From NCBI GenBank assembly GCA_041447175.1, contig CP166960.1, positions 507,365 to 571,364 on the forward strand: 64,000 nt of DNA, given 5' to 3'. Shown one piece after another: positions 34,907-42,463 of the stretch (its first letter is position 1; every line of letters starts with the position of its first letter). The position numbers and the translations under genes are program-made. The stretch comes from Candidatus Bathyarchaeia archaeon (lineage in GTDB: Archaea > Thermoproteota > Bathyarchaeia > Bathyarchaeales > Bathycorpusculaceae). The notes under the pieces are model-generated. The model had not been told where the DNA came from, did not search any database, and worked only from the letters and a program-made list of their open reading frames with translations.

Positions 34907-35140
34907 ATGGAGTTAGTGCTTGCGAGTCTCTGCTACTTCGGCGACCGATACGCTGAATTGTTCAGGGCAAAAGACGGCAGATATTACGTACAAATCTTTA
35001 ACCTAAACACCTGCGAGAACGTTACTGAATGGCTTATGGGCGACGACTATTTGGAATGGATAAAATGCCTCAAAAGAAACATACTCAAATGGAGAAAACA
35101 AATGAAAAAAGACCGCTTAAAATTAAGCGGCATCTTTTGA
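34907..35140 (+). CDS. 77-residue hypothetical protein of the element
   Basis: It begins ELVLASLCYFGDRYAELFRA and ends in a basic helix (LKRNILKWRKQMKKDRLKLS). A TATA-like run lies near 34840-34880. No family is recognised. The last codons overlap an 18-base palindrome (35113-35130). Confidence 0.5.
   Translation: MELVLASLCYFGDRYAELFRAKDGRYYVQIFNLNTCENVTEWLMGDDYLEWIKCLKRNILKWRKQMKKDRLKLSGIF
35113..35130 (+). terminator. palindrome at the end of the 34907 gene
   Basis: CCGCTTAA-AA-TTAAGCGG has perfect 8-bp arms and lies over the last codons and just before the stop at 35138-35140. It could be a terminator or a symmetric binding site; no strong T-run follows directly. Confidence 0.4.
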
Positions 35141-35170
35141 GCTAAATATTCCTTTCATAAATTTTTTATC

Positions 35171-35302
35171 ATGCAGGGAATCAAGGTCAACGAAACCGCC
35201 GTTTTTAATGGGTACCAGATTTTCCACAACTACATCCGACCCCACGAAGCCCTAAAAGGCAAAACCCCAGGTGAAGCATGCGGCATAATCGTCGAAGGTT
35301 AA
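35171..35302 (+). pseudogene. C-terminal remnant of a DDE transposase
   Basis: The 43-residue frame reads NGYQIFHNYIRPHEALKGKT and PGEACGII, the well-known C-terminal motif (NYIRPHxAL-GKTPAE) of archaeal DDE transposases; the catalytic domain is gone. It shows an earlier insertion-sequence event inside the element. Confidence 0.75.
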
Positions 35303-35366
35303 AACAAATGGAAAACACTCATAGAGAATTATAGTCAAAAAAAAGACGTACCCTCTCTTGTTATTT

Positions 35367-35615
35367 TTACCCAAGTTCGGAGCGGATTTTCGGCAACATT
35401 TTTGGGTTCAAAGAAACATGTATTGCATCTGGTTTGGGTTTAAAGATTATAAAGCCTTCTTTGTTCAGTTGTCTAGTAATATCGGCAACGTCTTTCCGCA
35501 TGTGTTTTGGGAATCCTTTAGGGATATTTTCGATGGAAGTATGTTTAGCCCCTATAAACTCTTGTCGAAGCATCTTTCTAAGAATTGCTTGTCTGATTTT
35601 CTTGTCCTTTGCCAA
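35367..35615 (-). CDS. 82-residue winged-helix-like protein
   Basis: The sequence KIRQAILRKMLRQEFIGAKH, IENIPKGFPKHMRKDVADIT and QLNKEGFIIFKPKPDAIHVS has the helix-helix-wing pattern of small DNA-binding archaeal proteins. A role in element control is possible. It is the only reading frame with coding character in this stretch. Confidence 0.65.
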   Translation of the reverse strand: MAKDKKIRQAILRKMLRQEFIGAKHTSIENIPKGFPKHMRKDVADITRQLNKEGFIIFKPKPDAIHVSLNPKMLPKIRSELG

Positions 35616-35832
35616 TAACGCATCCGCCCCGCAGCCGATACGGTTATCTATTGTGTATTTTCTTTCATATAAGTGTTTACTAAACTTAATATATGTGGAA
35701 AAAACATTGTTAAACGCCGATCATGTTTCAAATAAATACGATAAAGTAACTTTTATTTCACAAAGCTTTTATCCTAGTAGTTGACTATAACGTATGAACA
35801 GAAACCCGATCCCACCTTTCGGAGAACCAAAT

Positions 35833-36348
35833 ATGTCACCCTTAGAGGAGTTATTTGAAAGTAACGCAGTTGTAAAAATCCTAGATTTCTTGACGCTTTA
35901 CAAAGACTTTGAGTACACTCGAACGGAAATCGCTAGAGAAACAGGCATTAGCAGAAGAACGCTCTATCAAGTCTTTCCAACATTAGAAAAATTCGATTTG
36001 GTAACAGTTAGCAAAGCTGTTGGGAACTCAAAACTATACAAACTAAACACTGAAAATTCAATATGCGAAGTACTAGTGGCTTTAGGAGATGAAATAGCAT
36101 TTTTCAAAGCTGAAAAAGCAACTGGAATGTCATTAACAAGGAAAGAAGAATGCCAAACAGGTAACTTCAGTGAAGCTGTAATAAAAATAATTACCGTGAA
36201 AGGTAACACAGCCGACGTTAAGAGAATGGTTGAAGGTATAGGGGCAAATATGAACACATCATTTCCAATTACAGACATAACAAAGAATGCTCCAGAATCA
36301 ATGGAAGTGCAAATTATGAACGAAAAAGGAAGGTCACTGCCAAAATGA
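35833..36348 (+). CDS. winged HTH regulator of the element
   Basis: The N-terminal domain SPLEELFESNAVVKILDFLT, TRTEIARETGISRRTLYQVF and LEKFDLVTVSKAVGNSKLYK is a winged helix. ATG 35833 is preferred; 35794 is in frame. The C-terminal 80 residues are not recognised. It overlaps the next gene by 4 bases (ATGA), so both are one transcript. Probably it controls copy number, integrase or the partner gene. Confidence 0.75.
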   Translation: MSPLEELFESNAVVKILDFLTLYKDFEYTRTEIARETGISRRTLYQVFPTLEKFDLVTVSKAVGNSKLYKLNTENSICEVLVALGDEIAFFKAEKATGMSLTRKEECQTGNFSEAVIKIITVKGNTADVKRMVEGIGANMNTSFPITDITKNAPESMEVQIMNEKGRSLPK

Positions 36349-36911
36349 CTATAACAACAGCAGTTGAAAAAAAAGTCAAGTTTCTGGCTACAGGCATTTT
36401 TGCCGACTTTAAAATATCAAGAGAAGATTGGGACATTCACAAACTAGAAGATGGAACAAAAATCCGTTCAAAAGTTGTACTTATGACCTATATGAGTGAC
36501 AAAAGTCTTGAAGATGCAGAACTACAAATAAGAGACGGCAAAATACCCACTTTGGAAACAACCTTTAACTTTCAAACACTTATGGCAATAGAAGCGCCCA
36601 TAGAGCTGAGGGGAAAACCCGACAAAGCAACTTACAATCCCAAAGAACTAAAACCATGTATTGTTGCACCGCACCTCAACTTTGAAACTCAATTCCAAGC
36701 ATGGAATATATACAATTTAGGCTATGGGCACATATTAAAACTTCGCTTGACACCAATTGACTTTAGCAGAACAAGCAAACACGACGCAAACGGCATGCCA
36801 GTTTACGTATTTGACTCCAACGTTGAAGCTAAATTAATACTATCACAAGAACTGCAAAATTTGTTAGATAAAATTGAAAAGAAGAAACCCCCTGAAGCAA
36901 CAACCACTTAA
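36345..36911 (+). CDS. unrecognised protein coupled to the wHTH gene
   Basis: A 188-residue protein, mostly beta (VEKKVKFLATGIFADFKISR; IRSKVVLMTYMSDKS; LKPCIVAPHLNFETQF; MPVYVFDSNVEAKLIL) with a Thr-rich end. It starts inside the stop of the wHTH gene. No family is recognised; no transmembrane or signal sequence is seen. Confidence 0.65.
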   Translation: MTITTAVEKKVKFLATGIFADFKISREDWDIHKLEDGTKIRSKVVLMTYMSDKSLEDAELQIRDGKIPTLETTFNFQTLMAIEAPIELRGKPDKATYNPKELKPCIVAPHLNFETQFQAWNIYNLGYGHILKLRLTPIDFSRTSKHDANGMPVYVFDSNVEAKLILSQELQNLLDKIEKKKPPEATTT

Positions 36912-37367
36912 TTAACCCTTTTTTAAACCTCTTTTTGGTCCATTTTTTCTAAACTGTATTTATCAACTGATTCTTAGATTAAAAAGCCGAGATTAGGAAA
37001 CTTAAAGCTGTGACTCGTCTAGAGTTCGGGTTTCCTACACTGGCAATAGGCGCTGTGATTCGACTGTTTATGCTTAACGTCCACAGTTTCTTCAAAGATT
37101 GCGTGTCCACAGTTCTTACACTTCATACTTGAAGGATAATAAGAAGAGGCAAATTAACGCCAAGCTTCGCAGGAGAAAAAATGGTTTTGTAACAATTTGG
37201 TTAACCGAAAGTTTACATGGGAGAGAAGTAACCGGAAGAGTTTACAGAACCTAAAAACCAACGTTTTAAATTGGTAAATTAGTTGTTTATTGTTCTTAAC
37301 ATGTTAGTCAGTCTGACTCAGGGTTTTATTAGCTTGTAACTTTTTTTGGTTAGCGGAGGCTCATAGT
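36912..37367. other. mainly non-coding stretch holding one short zinc-protein gene
   Basis: Apart from the 35-residue frame on the minus strand (37019-37126), no gene is supported. The right end, 37250-37350, is A+T-rich and holds the integrase promoter and a GGAGG ribosome site (37355-37359). Confidence 0.5.
37019..37126 (-). CDS. 35-residue zinc-ribbon-like protein
   Basis: The product KCKNCGHAIFEETVDVKHKQ ends in SAYCQCRKPEL. It has C-x2-C, then His and C-x-C-x2-K-P-E, the layout of tiny archaeal zinc proteins. The TAG stop and ATG start are in frame over 36 codons. No ribosome site is clear, so the assignment is moderate. Confidence 0.5.
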   Translation of the reverse strand: MKCKNCGHAIFEETVDVKHKQSNHSAYCQCRKPEL

Positions 37368-38576
37368 ATCACAATTACTGCAGAGGCATCACAGGGAGGT
37401 GAAGAGACAAAAAGAGAATGCCCTAATTGTCATAGCACAAGAATTTGGGAAGATGGTTTTAGGAAATCATCAACTGGAGCCCTAATAAAAAGGTACAGAT
37501 GTGCCGATTACGGTCATCGATTTAGTCAACATTTTCCTAGGCAAAAAATAATAGCTCCTTCAGCGCTTAAAGAGAGTCACCAAGTATGCGAGCAACTCCT
37601 GCAGGAGAAATCGAAAAACTTGGACTTAGCGCAAGAAATCAAGCTTGCGCGGAGAAAACAGAAACATACACCAACAGAGAACGAAGTTAAAGCAACCCCT
37701 AAAATCCAAAAGCTCCTCGAACAAGTAAGGAATGATGGACGGACTGCTGGAACAGTAAGTAACTATCGCAAGACCTTCAATCGTTTACTACAAGCAGGGG
37801 CAGACCTGTTTGACCCAGAAAATACAAAAGCCGTCTTAGCTAACCTGTCAAATAAGCCAAGAGCAAAGAAAAACATGGTTGCCATGCTGTCAGTTTGGTA
37901 TGACTTTAATGGCATAGGCTGGCGACCGCCAAAGTACACTGGAGATAGCGGAATACCCTTTTTAGCAACTGAGAGTCAACTGGATACGCTTATTGCAGCC
38001 GTTGGCAAAAAAACCGCAGCATATCTACAGCTACTAAAGGAAACGGGTGCTAGACCTGGCGAAATATCGGACATAACTTGGGAAAGCATTAACTTTCAAG
38101 CGCGAACAATTCGTATAGCCGCTGAAAAAGGAAGCAACAGTCGAATTTTGCCAATATCCCTCAAAGCCATTGAAATGTTGAGCAATATCCCACAAGGCGA
38201 AGGCAAGCTTTTTTGTAAAGCCGATTCTATGCGTACAACCTTGTTCTATCAACGCCGACGAATAGCAAAGCGATTGGCAGCCCCAGAGCTTAAGCAAATT
38301 AGCTTCAAAACATTTAGACATTGGAAAGGCACTACAGAGCAGCATCGGACAAAAGACCCGTGGCACGTAAAGCTAATTTTAGGACACAAGTCGATTACAA
38401 GCACTGAAACATACATACATTATGAGCAGATGATTTATCAAAGCGAGGCAAACGACCAATTCATAACAAAAGTAGCGCTTAACGTTGAAGAAGCTTGCAA
38501 ATTAATTGATGTTGGCTTTGAGTATGTCACAGGCGAATATAATGACGGTGGAAAAATCTTCCGAAAGCGAAAGTAA
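37368..38576 (+). CDS. zinc-ribbon tyrosine recombinase (integrase) of the element
   Basis: The catalytic domain has GARPGEISDITWESI (first Arg), a Lys in AEKGSNSRILP, FKTFRHWKGT (Lys in place of the box II His, then Arg), LGHKSITSTETYIHY (His and nucleophile Tyr). The frame from TTG 37620 is open upstream to 37320 and encodes a clear zinc ribbon, KRECPNCHSTRIWEDGFRKS followed by YRCADYGHRFSQ. So the true protein is longer. No ATG/GTG/TTG exists in that part; GGAGG at 37355-37359 points to ATC at 37368 as a non-standard or mutated start. The gene lies 34 bases from the right repeat, as usual for integrases. Confidence 0.8.
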   Translation: MTITAEASQGGEETKRECPNCHSTRIWEDGFRKSSTGALIKRYRCADYGHRFSQHFPRQKIIAPSALKESHQVCEQLLQEKSKNLDLAQEIKLARRKQKHTPTENEVKATPKIQKLLEQVRNDGRTAGTVSNYRKTFNRLLQAGADLFDPENTKAVLANLSNKPRAKKNMVAMLSVWYDFNGIGWRPPKYTGDSGIPFLATESQLDTLIAAVGKKTAAYLQLLKETGARPGEISDITWESINFQARTIRIAAEKGSNSRILPISLKAIEMLSNIPQGEGKLFCKADSMRTTLFYQRRRIAKRLAAPELKQISFKTFRHWKGTTEQHRTKDPWHVKLILGHKSITSTETYIHYEQMIYQSEANDQFITKVALNVEEACKLIDVGFEYVTGEYNDGGKIFRKRK

Positions 38577-38606
38577 CCTAAAACATACAACGGATTATCT
38601 AAAAAA

Positions 38607-39752
38607 CTAAGGGATTATTTCGCAGCCGTTGTACTTGAGGTATTCAAAGTCGCTTAAGGCGATTTTTTTCTCCTCAATCAGCCGCATGATGCGGGGCACC
38701 TCTGACTTCACGGCGGCAATTAATCTCTTGACCGTGTAGCAGACTTCCCCGTACGCTTGGTCGTTCCAGCGTTGGGTGATGTTTGCGTATAGACATCTTC
38801 CTCCGCAAACTTCTAAGGTGTCGCAGTTTATGCACGGGGGGTCCTTTACAAGTACGCGGTCAAGCGTATTAGGGTCCGACTCAGAGATGTGTCCTAAATA
38901 GTATTTTTTCATGCCCCACATGGTTGGGCAGGGAATGATGTAGCCGTCGGTTTGAATGGCGTAGTTAATCCATCCTGCGCCGCAACGCATCAAGCTGGGT
39001 TGTTTATCAAACAGAACCGAGTGGGCTACCCCCAGCAGCGGGTATAGGCGGAGTACGATTCCTTTTTGCTCCATGAGGTCCACCCAGAACTTAGCCAGCT
39101 TATCCACGCCTGGACTGTAGCTTTCTTGGCTCCACTGCCTGAAATCTCGTCGGGCGTAGTCGTTGCCCCAAAAACCCGCGTTGAGTTGCCAATGTATGCT
39201 AGAAAACGAAAACTCCTCGTTGTCCAGTAACCACATGATTTGTTTGTAAATGTCGGTTTGCTCCATAACCGTAACGCGGGCGATGAGTTCCCCGCTAAAT
39301 CCGTTGCTTTGAACTAGTTTGATGTTGTCGATGGCTTTTCGGAAGGTGCCTTGACCGCGGTAGTAGTCGGTGAGTTTTTCGTCCCCGTCAACTGAGACTA
39401 GAATTGTGTGGAGGCGGTTAACGTAATCTGGCTCCAACTGGTTTAGCAGTTGCCCGTTTGTTTGAATCATAAAGTTTTTCGCTGGAACTTGGTCCATGAT
39501 CTGCTTAAGTGCGTCCCTGTTCAGCAGGGGCTCGCCGCCATAAAAAGTCACCGTGCAGTCAGGGTCTTTTCTGCAAAATTGGCTAAGGTACTCTATGTCG
39601 TAGTTGACTTTTTTGGGCAACGAATAGTCCAGTTCGAAGTCGCCAAAGTCCTCATCGAAGTCATCCAAAGTTTCGCCAAAACAGTAGCGGCACTGCAGGT
39701 TACAATCCGTGGTCAGGATTACATGGATGAACATGCCTGCAGTTGAAGACAC
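38607..39752 (-). CDS. peptide-modifying radical SAM/SPASM enzyme (AF1577-like)
   Basis: The radical SAM motif is TTDCNLQCRYCFG (Cys17, Cys21, Cys24). A TFYGGEPLLN strand, LVSVDGDEKLTDYYRGQGTF, and SPASM cysteines in RCGAGW, IPCPTMW, CINCDTLEVCGGRCLYAN and VCYTVKRL follow. This is the AF1577-type family, catalogued as putative peptide-modifying enzymes with several Fe-S clusters. It lies 6 bases after the MFS gene on the same strand. Its 3' end is the element's attachment site but remains intact. ATG 39734 may be the real start (FIHVILTTDC). Confidence 0.85.
   Translation of the reverse strand: MSSTAGMFIHVILTTDCNLQCRYCFGETLDDFDEDFGDFELDYSLPKKVNYDIEYLSQFCRKDPDCTVTFYGGEPLLNRDALKQIMDQVPAKNFMIQTNGQLLNQLEPDYVNRLHTILVSVDGDEKLTDYYRGQGTFRKAIDNIKLVQSNGFSGELIARVTVMEQTDIYKQIMWLLDNEEFSFSSIHWQLNAGFWGNDYARRDFRQWSQESYSPGVDKLAKFWVDLMEQKGIVLRLYPLLGVAHSVLFDKQPSLMRCGAGWINYAIQTDGYIIPCPTMWGMKKYYLGHISESDPNTLDRVLVKDPPCINCDTLEVCGGRCLYANITQRWNDQAYGEVCYTVKRLIAAVKSEVPRIMRLIEEKKIALSDFEYLKYNGCEIIP
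38611..38624. repeat. right attachment-site repeat (attR)
   Basis: GGGATTATTTCGCA here is part of the last codons of the radical SAM gene (minus strand GC-E-I-I-P-stop, with TAG from element DNA). It equals 32257-32270. Confidence 0.8.
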
Positions 39753-39758
39753 TCTGAC

Positions 39759-41120
39759 TTAATAGTATTTTTCTGCAAGTTTCCGAGCTTGTTCATATTC
39801 GTCACTGTTTTCTTCAGACTCTGAATCTGGTTCATTTTCAATTGATGACTCTGGTTTGGTGGCAAAATCTTTTTTCTGATTTTTTTCGTTTTCTTTCTGC
39901 AATTTCTTCATGGCTTTCTCTGCGTAGCTCTTGAGGTCCCTCGACTTCATGACTCTCTCTGGCAAAGTTTCGGGTGCATAGACTAACGGCAGAACTGCCA
40001 AAAATAGGAAAAATGCTAAAAACGAGAACAGCCCACTTTTGCCTGCTCCGTCAACAATGTTTCTTGATAGGTTTTCGCCTATTGTAAATTCAAGAAATTT
40101 GGAAATGAAGAATGGTGCTACACCCATTGCGTAGAACTTGCTGGTGCCTACATTATTGCTCAAATCGCCCCATATTGTGACAATGAAAATTACTAAAAGA
40201 AATCCCCATGCAATGCCGTCGATGACTGCGCTGGTATAGTTAATCCACACACTTGTTGCAGGAATTAATCCTAATGATGCAGTGTCAATTCCTAACATCA
40301 CAAATCCTGCGATGGCCATTCTTTTTCGCCCTATTTTGTCTAGAAGGAATCCTCCGACAACTGCGAATATACCTAACATAGCATTTTGAATTATGGCCAT
40401 AATGGCGACTGTAGCTTCTCCAACGATGTCCACTTGCACTTGGCTGCCCAAATAGTTTACTAAACAAAACATAACCCAAGGTGCGAAATATAAAACAAAA
40501 GATTGTTGAGTAATGATGCTCTTATACGTCGTTACTTCAGTGTCTTTTTTTTCTGGTGGATTTAGTCGTCGTAAGACAAAAATGCTTGATAGGCGCCACA
40601 ATCCTAGTGTAACGCCGAGGAGTAGGAGGTTGCTTATGGGTGTAATACTGAACGCAAATAGTCCCAGTCCCGTTATGAACATGACAATGCCACTTACTCG
40701 TCCTCTGCTTTCAATGGGTATTATATGTGTAAAGCATGACATACACATAGGCATTCCAAACCCTAGGGAAGCGCCAAGTGTTAATGCAATTATGCATAGA
40801 ATCGTTGTTGATGTTGTGCCGCTGGCAATCAGTGATAATGACGCGAGGCTTCCTGTTAACATCCAGATTGTGAGAAGCTTTTTTTGTTCAATTTTTTTGT
40901 AAAGTGTTGCGCCTACTATTGCTGTAACGACTATTCCAAAAAAGTGAAGACCCCAAAATATCGTTAAGTCAGTATTGGTAAACGGTAAATCATTTATGGT
41001 TCTCTCAAGAAAAATTATGACCGCGTAGTACCATATAAGGGGATTAGCGACTAGAAAAGCACTCATTAATGTTGTTCTTGGTTCGACCCCGAACATTTTT
41101 TTCCCAAGTGTGTTGCCCAT
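39759..41120 (-). CDS. MFS transporter
   Basis: Twelve membrane helices are seen, with the cytosolic loop GRVSGIVMFITG after helix 4 and GGFLLDKIGRKRMAIAGFV between helices 8 and 9 (the D-x2-G-R-K-R signature). The C-terminal 80 residues are charged and coiled (KSYAEKAMKKLQKENEKNQK). Sugar/drug-type MFS proteins move small molecules or peptides. It is the first gene of the unit with the radical SAM enzyme, so export or uptake of the modified product is inferred. Confidence 0.85.
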   Translation of the reverse strand: MGNTLGKKMFGVEPRTTLMSAFLVANPLIWYYAVIIFLERTINDLPFTNTDLTIFWGLHFFGIVVTAIVGATLYKKIEQKKLLTIWMLTGSLASLSLIASGTTSTTILCIIALTLGASLGFGMPMCMSCFTHIIPIESRGRVSGIVMFITGLGLFAFSITPISNLLLLGVTLGLWRLSSIFVLRRLNPPEKKDTEVTTYKSIITQQSFVLYFAPWVMFCLVNYLGSQVQVDIVGEATVAIMAIIQNAMLGIFAVVGGFLLDKIGRKRMAIAGFVMLGIDTASLGLIPATSVWINYTSAVIDGIAWGFLLVIFIVTIWGDLSNNVGTSKFYAMGVAPFFISKFLEFTIGENLSRNIVDGAGKSGLFSFLAFFLFLAVLPLVYAPETLPERVMKSRDLKSYAEKAMKKLQKENEKNQKKDFATKPESSIENEPDSESEENSDEYEQARKLAEKYY

Positions 41121-41220
41121 TGGTTCTCTAGCCTTTTGAAATGGAAGAAAACTTTAGAGATAAAAGTTGAGCACTTTAAAACCGAATTGAGAATATGTAT
41201 TCTGGTATAATGTTCCATAA

Positions 41221-41320
41221 GTTATTTAAAGTAGTTTTGTTGAACAACAATACAGAAAGGGGAAATACAAAAATGAAATCTCAACGTCCTATGCCAATAA
41301 GATTAGGTACTTGGGCATAA
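41221..41320 (+). promoter_or_regulatory. promoter and ribosome site of the 15-codon ORF
   Basis: The TATA-like TTATTTAAAG (41222-41231) lies about 42-51 bases before the ATG; AAAGGGG (41256-41262) is a ribosome site 10 bases before it. T-rich runs after the stop (41325-41351) could end transcription. Spacing is right for a short independent mRNA. Confidence 0.55.
41273..41320 (+). CDS. 15-residue peptide, possible substrate of the radical SAM enzyme
   Basis: The frame reads MKSQRPMPIRLGTWA and stops with TAA. It is basic at the start and has Trp near the end, with no Cys. It has its own TATA element, ribosome site and T-rich end, so it is more than a chance frame. It lies divergently 152 bases from the MFS/radical SAM unit. 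Being a RiPP precursor is inference from position and from the enzyme family only. No family match can be named. Confidence 0.5.
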   Translation: MKSQRPMPIRLGTWA

Positions 41321-41371
41321 ACTAAGTTTTTTATACCCACTATTTTTTTTGTGTGACCAACAACCTGTTTT

Positions 41372-42358
41372 TTAAATGTCTTCTTGAGTGCTTTGTAGCA
41401 ATAGTGTTAATTCTTGCTTACATTTTCCGATGTTATTTAACTGCTTTATCCCCTCGGCCATTATTGCGTGCATTTCTTGAGTTAGTTTATTTGTTTCCTC
41501 AGAGTCTAAAACTAAATTTAAGATTTCTTCAAGTATTTCCTCAGTAATCTGATTATTAAGTAACCTCAAAATTTTTGCTTTTTTCTCCGTATCTTTGAAT
41601 GTAAAAAGAATTGGCAGTGGCAAGCATTCTTTTTCTTTTCTGTTTTCCAATTCTTCGGCCTCAAACATGTCAATAATTTCGTCTCTAACTGTATTCAGTA
41701 TCCCAAACCTCCGACCAAAACTGCTTAGCAAAGCAACCTCTTCTGCGGTTCCTCCTCCCAAAATAGCCCCTACCTTGGTGGTTGCCTCAGCCACCGCTAT
41801 CTTCATTCTTATAATGTTAAGGTATTCTTCTCCAGTTATCTCTGTTTTTTCCCTGAAACTTGTTTCCTTTGCCTCGGCGCTGCTTATTCCCCGAAACGCT
41901 TGCTTAACAGTCACAAGAATATGTCGCCGTTTTTCTTCTGAAAGCGAGCCTACCGCTTCGTGAAGCAAATACAAGCCATCAAACAGCAAAGCATCTCCCG
42001 TAAGGATTGTGATGTCCCTGCCGAATTTTCCGTAAACCGTCGGTTTACCTCCTTTAGTCGCCGACTGGTCAATAATGTCGTCATGAACGTCTGCGCCTCC
42101 TGCAAGCAACACAAACGCCGCACCCACCTGCGCTGTATCTTCAGGTTTTCCCCCAACAGCCTCAGATGCCAACGAAAGCAGTGCAGGATGCAAAAAGTCA
42201 AACCAGACTTCCTCCATGAAGTACTTCATTGCTTCATTGAGTGGGGCGAAGTCAAATTTTTCTTGTAAAACCGTTTCTTGAGCAAGTTTAAGCGCCTTTT
42301 CCCCTCGTTTTCGCATAAGCGCGTGGACTTTGTGCATAAGTTTCTCTTCAGTTGGCAT
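41372..42358 (-). CDS. polyprenyl (geranylgeranyl-type) diphosphate synthase
   Basis: The first Asp-rich motif is DVHDDIID (Asp93, Asp94, Asp97), which binds the allylic diphosphate via Mg2+. The second, normally DDxxD, is RDEIIDMF, keeping two acidic and one Asp. GKPTVYGKFGRDITILTGD and a K-T/E helix also fit trans-isoprenyl diphosphate synthases, which make C15-C25 chains for archaeal lipids. The changed second motif may lower activity or mark a regulatory subunit. Length 328 is normal. Confidence 0.85.
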   Translation of the reverse strand: MPTEEKLMHKVHALMRKRGEKALKLAQETVLQEKFDFAPLNEAMKYFMEEVWFDFLHPALLSLASEAVGGKPEDTAQVGAAFVLLAGGADVHDDIIDQSATKGGKPTVYGKFGRDITILTGDALLFDGLYLLHEAVGSLSEEKRRHILVTVKQAFRGISSAEAKETSFREKTEITGEEYLNIIRMKIAVAEATTKVGAILGGGTAEEVALLSSFGRRFGILNTVRDEIIDMFEAEELENRKEKECLPLPILFTFKDTEKKAKILRLLNNQITEEILEEILNLVLDSEETNKLTQEMHAIMAEGIKQLNNIGKCKQELTLLLQSTQEDI

Positions 42359-42463
42359 GTTGGGTCACTTAATGTTCCTTTTTTTGGTATTTGGCTCTTT
42401 AGGTATTTTCTGCTGAGCCGAAAGCAAAACTCTTAATAGGTTACTGGGTGCTACCTCAGTTTC

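Larger units (their letters stand above)
32257..38624. mobile_element. integrated element with HUH-like Rep and tyrosine recombinase
   Basis: The 6.37-kb segment is flanked by the 14-bp direct repeat GGGATTATTTCGCA (32257-32270 and 38611-38624). The right copy is inside the last codons of a radical SAM gene, and the left copy, read on the minus strand, gives the same CEIIP-stop. This is what site-specific insertion into the 3' end of that gene would leave. The cargo has a replication initiator, a hairpin-rich possible origin, an HNH protein, a transposase remnant, a wHTH pair and the integrase next to the right end. No capsid or conjugation gene is seen, so a small integrative plasmid is the simplest reading. 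Confidence 0.8.
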
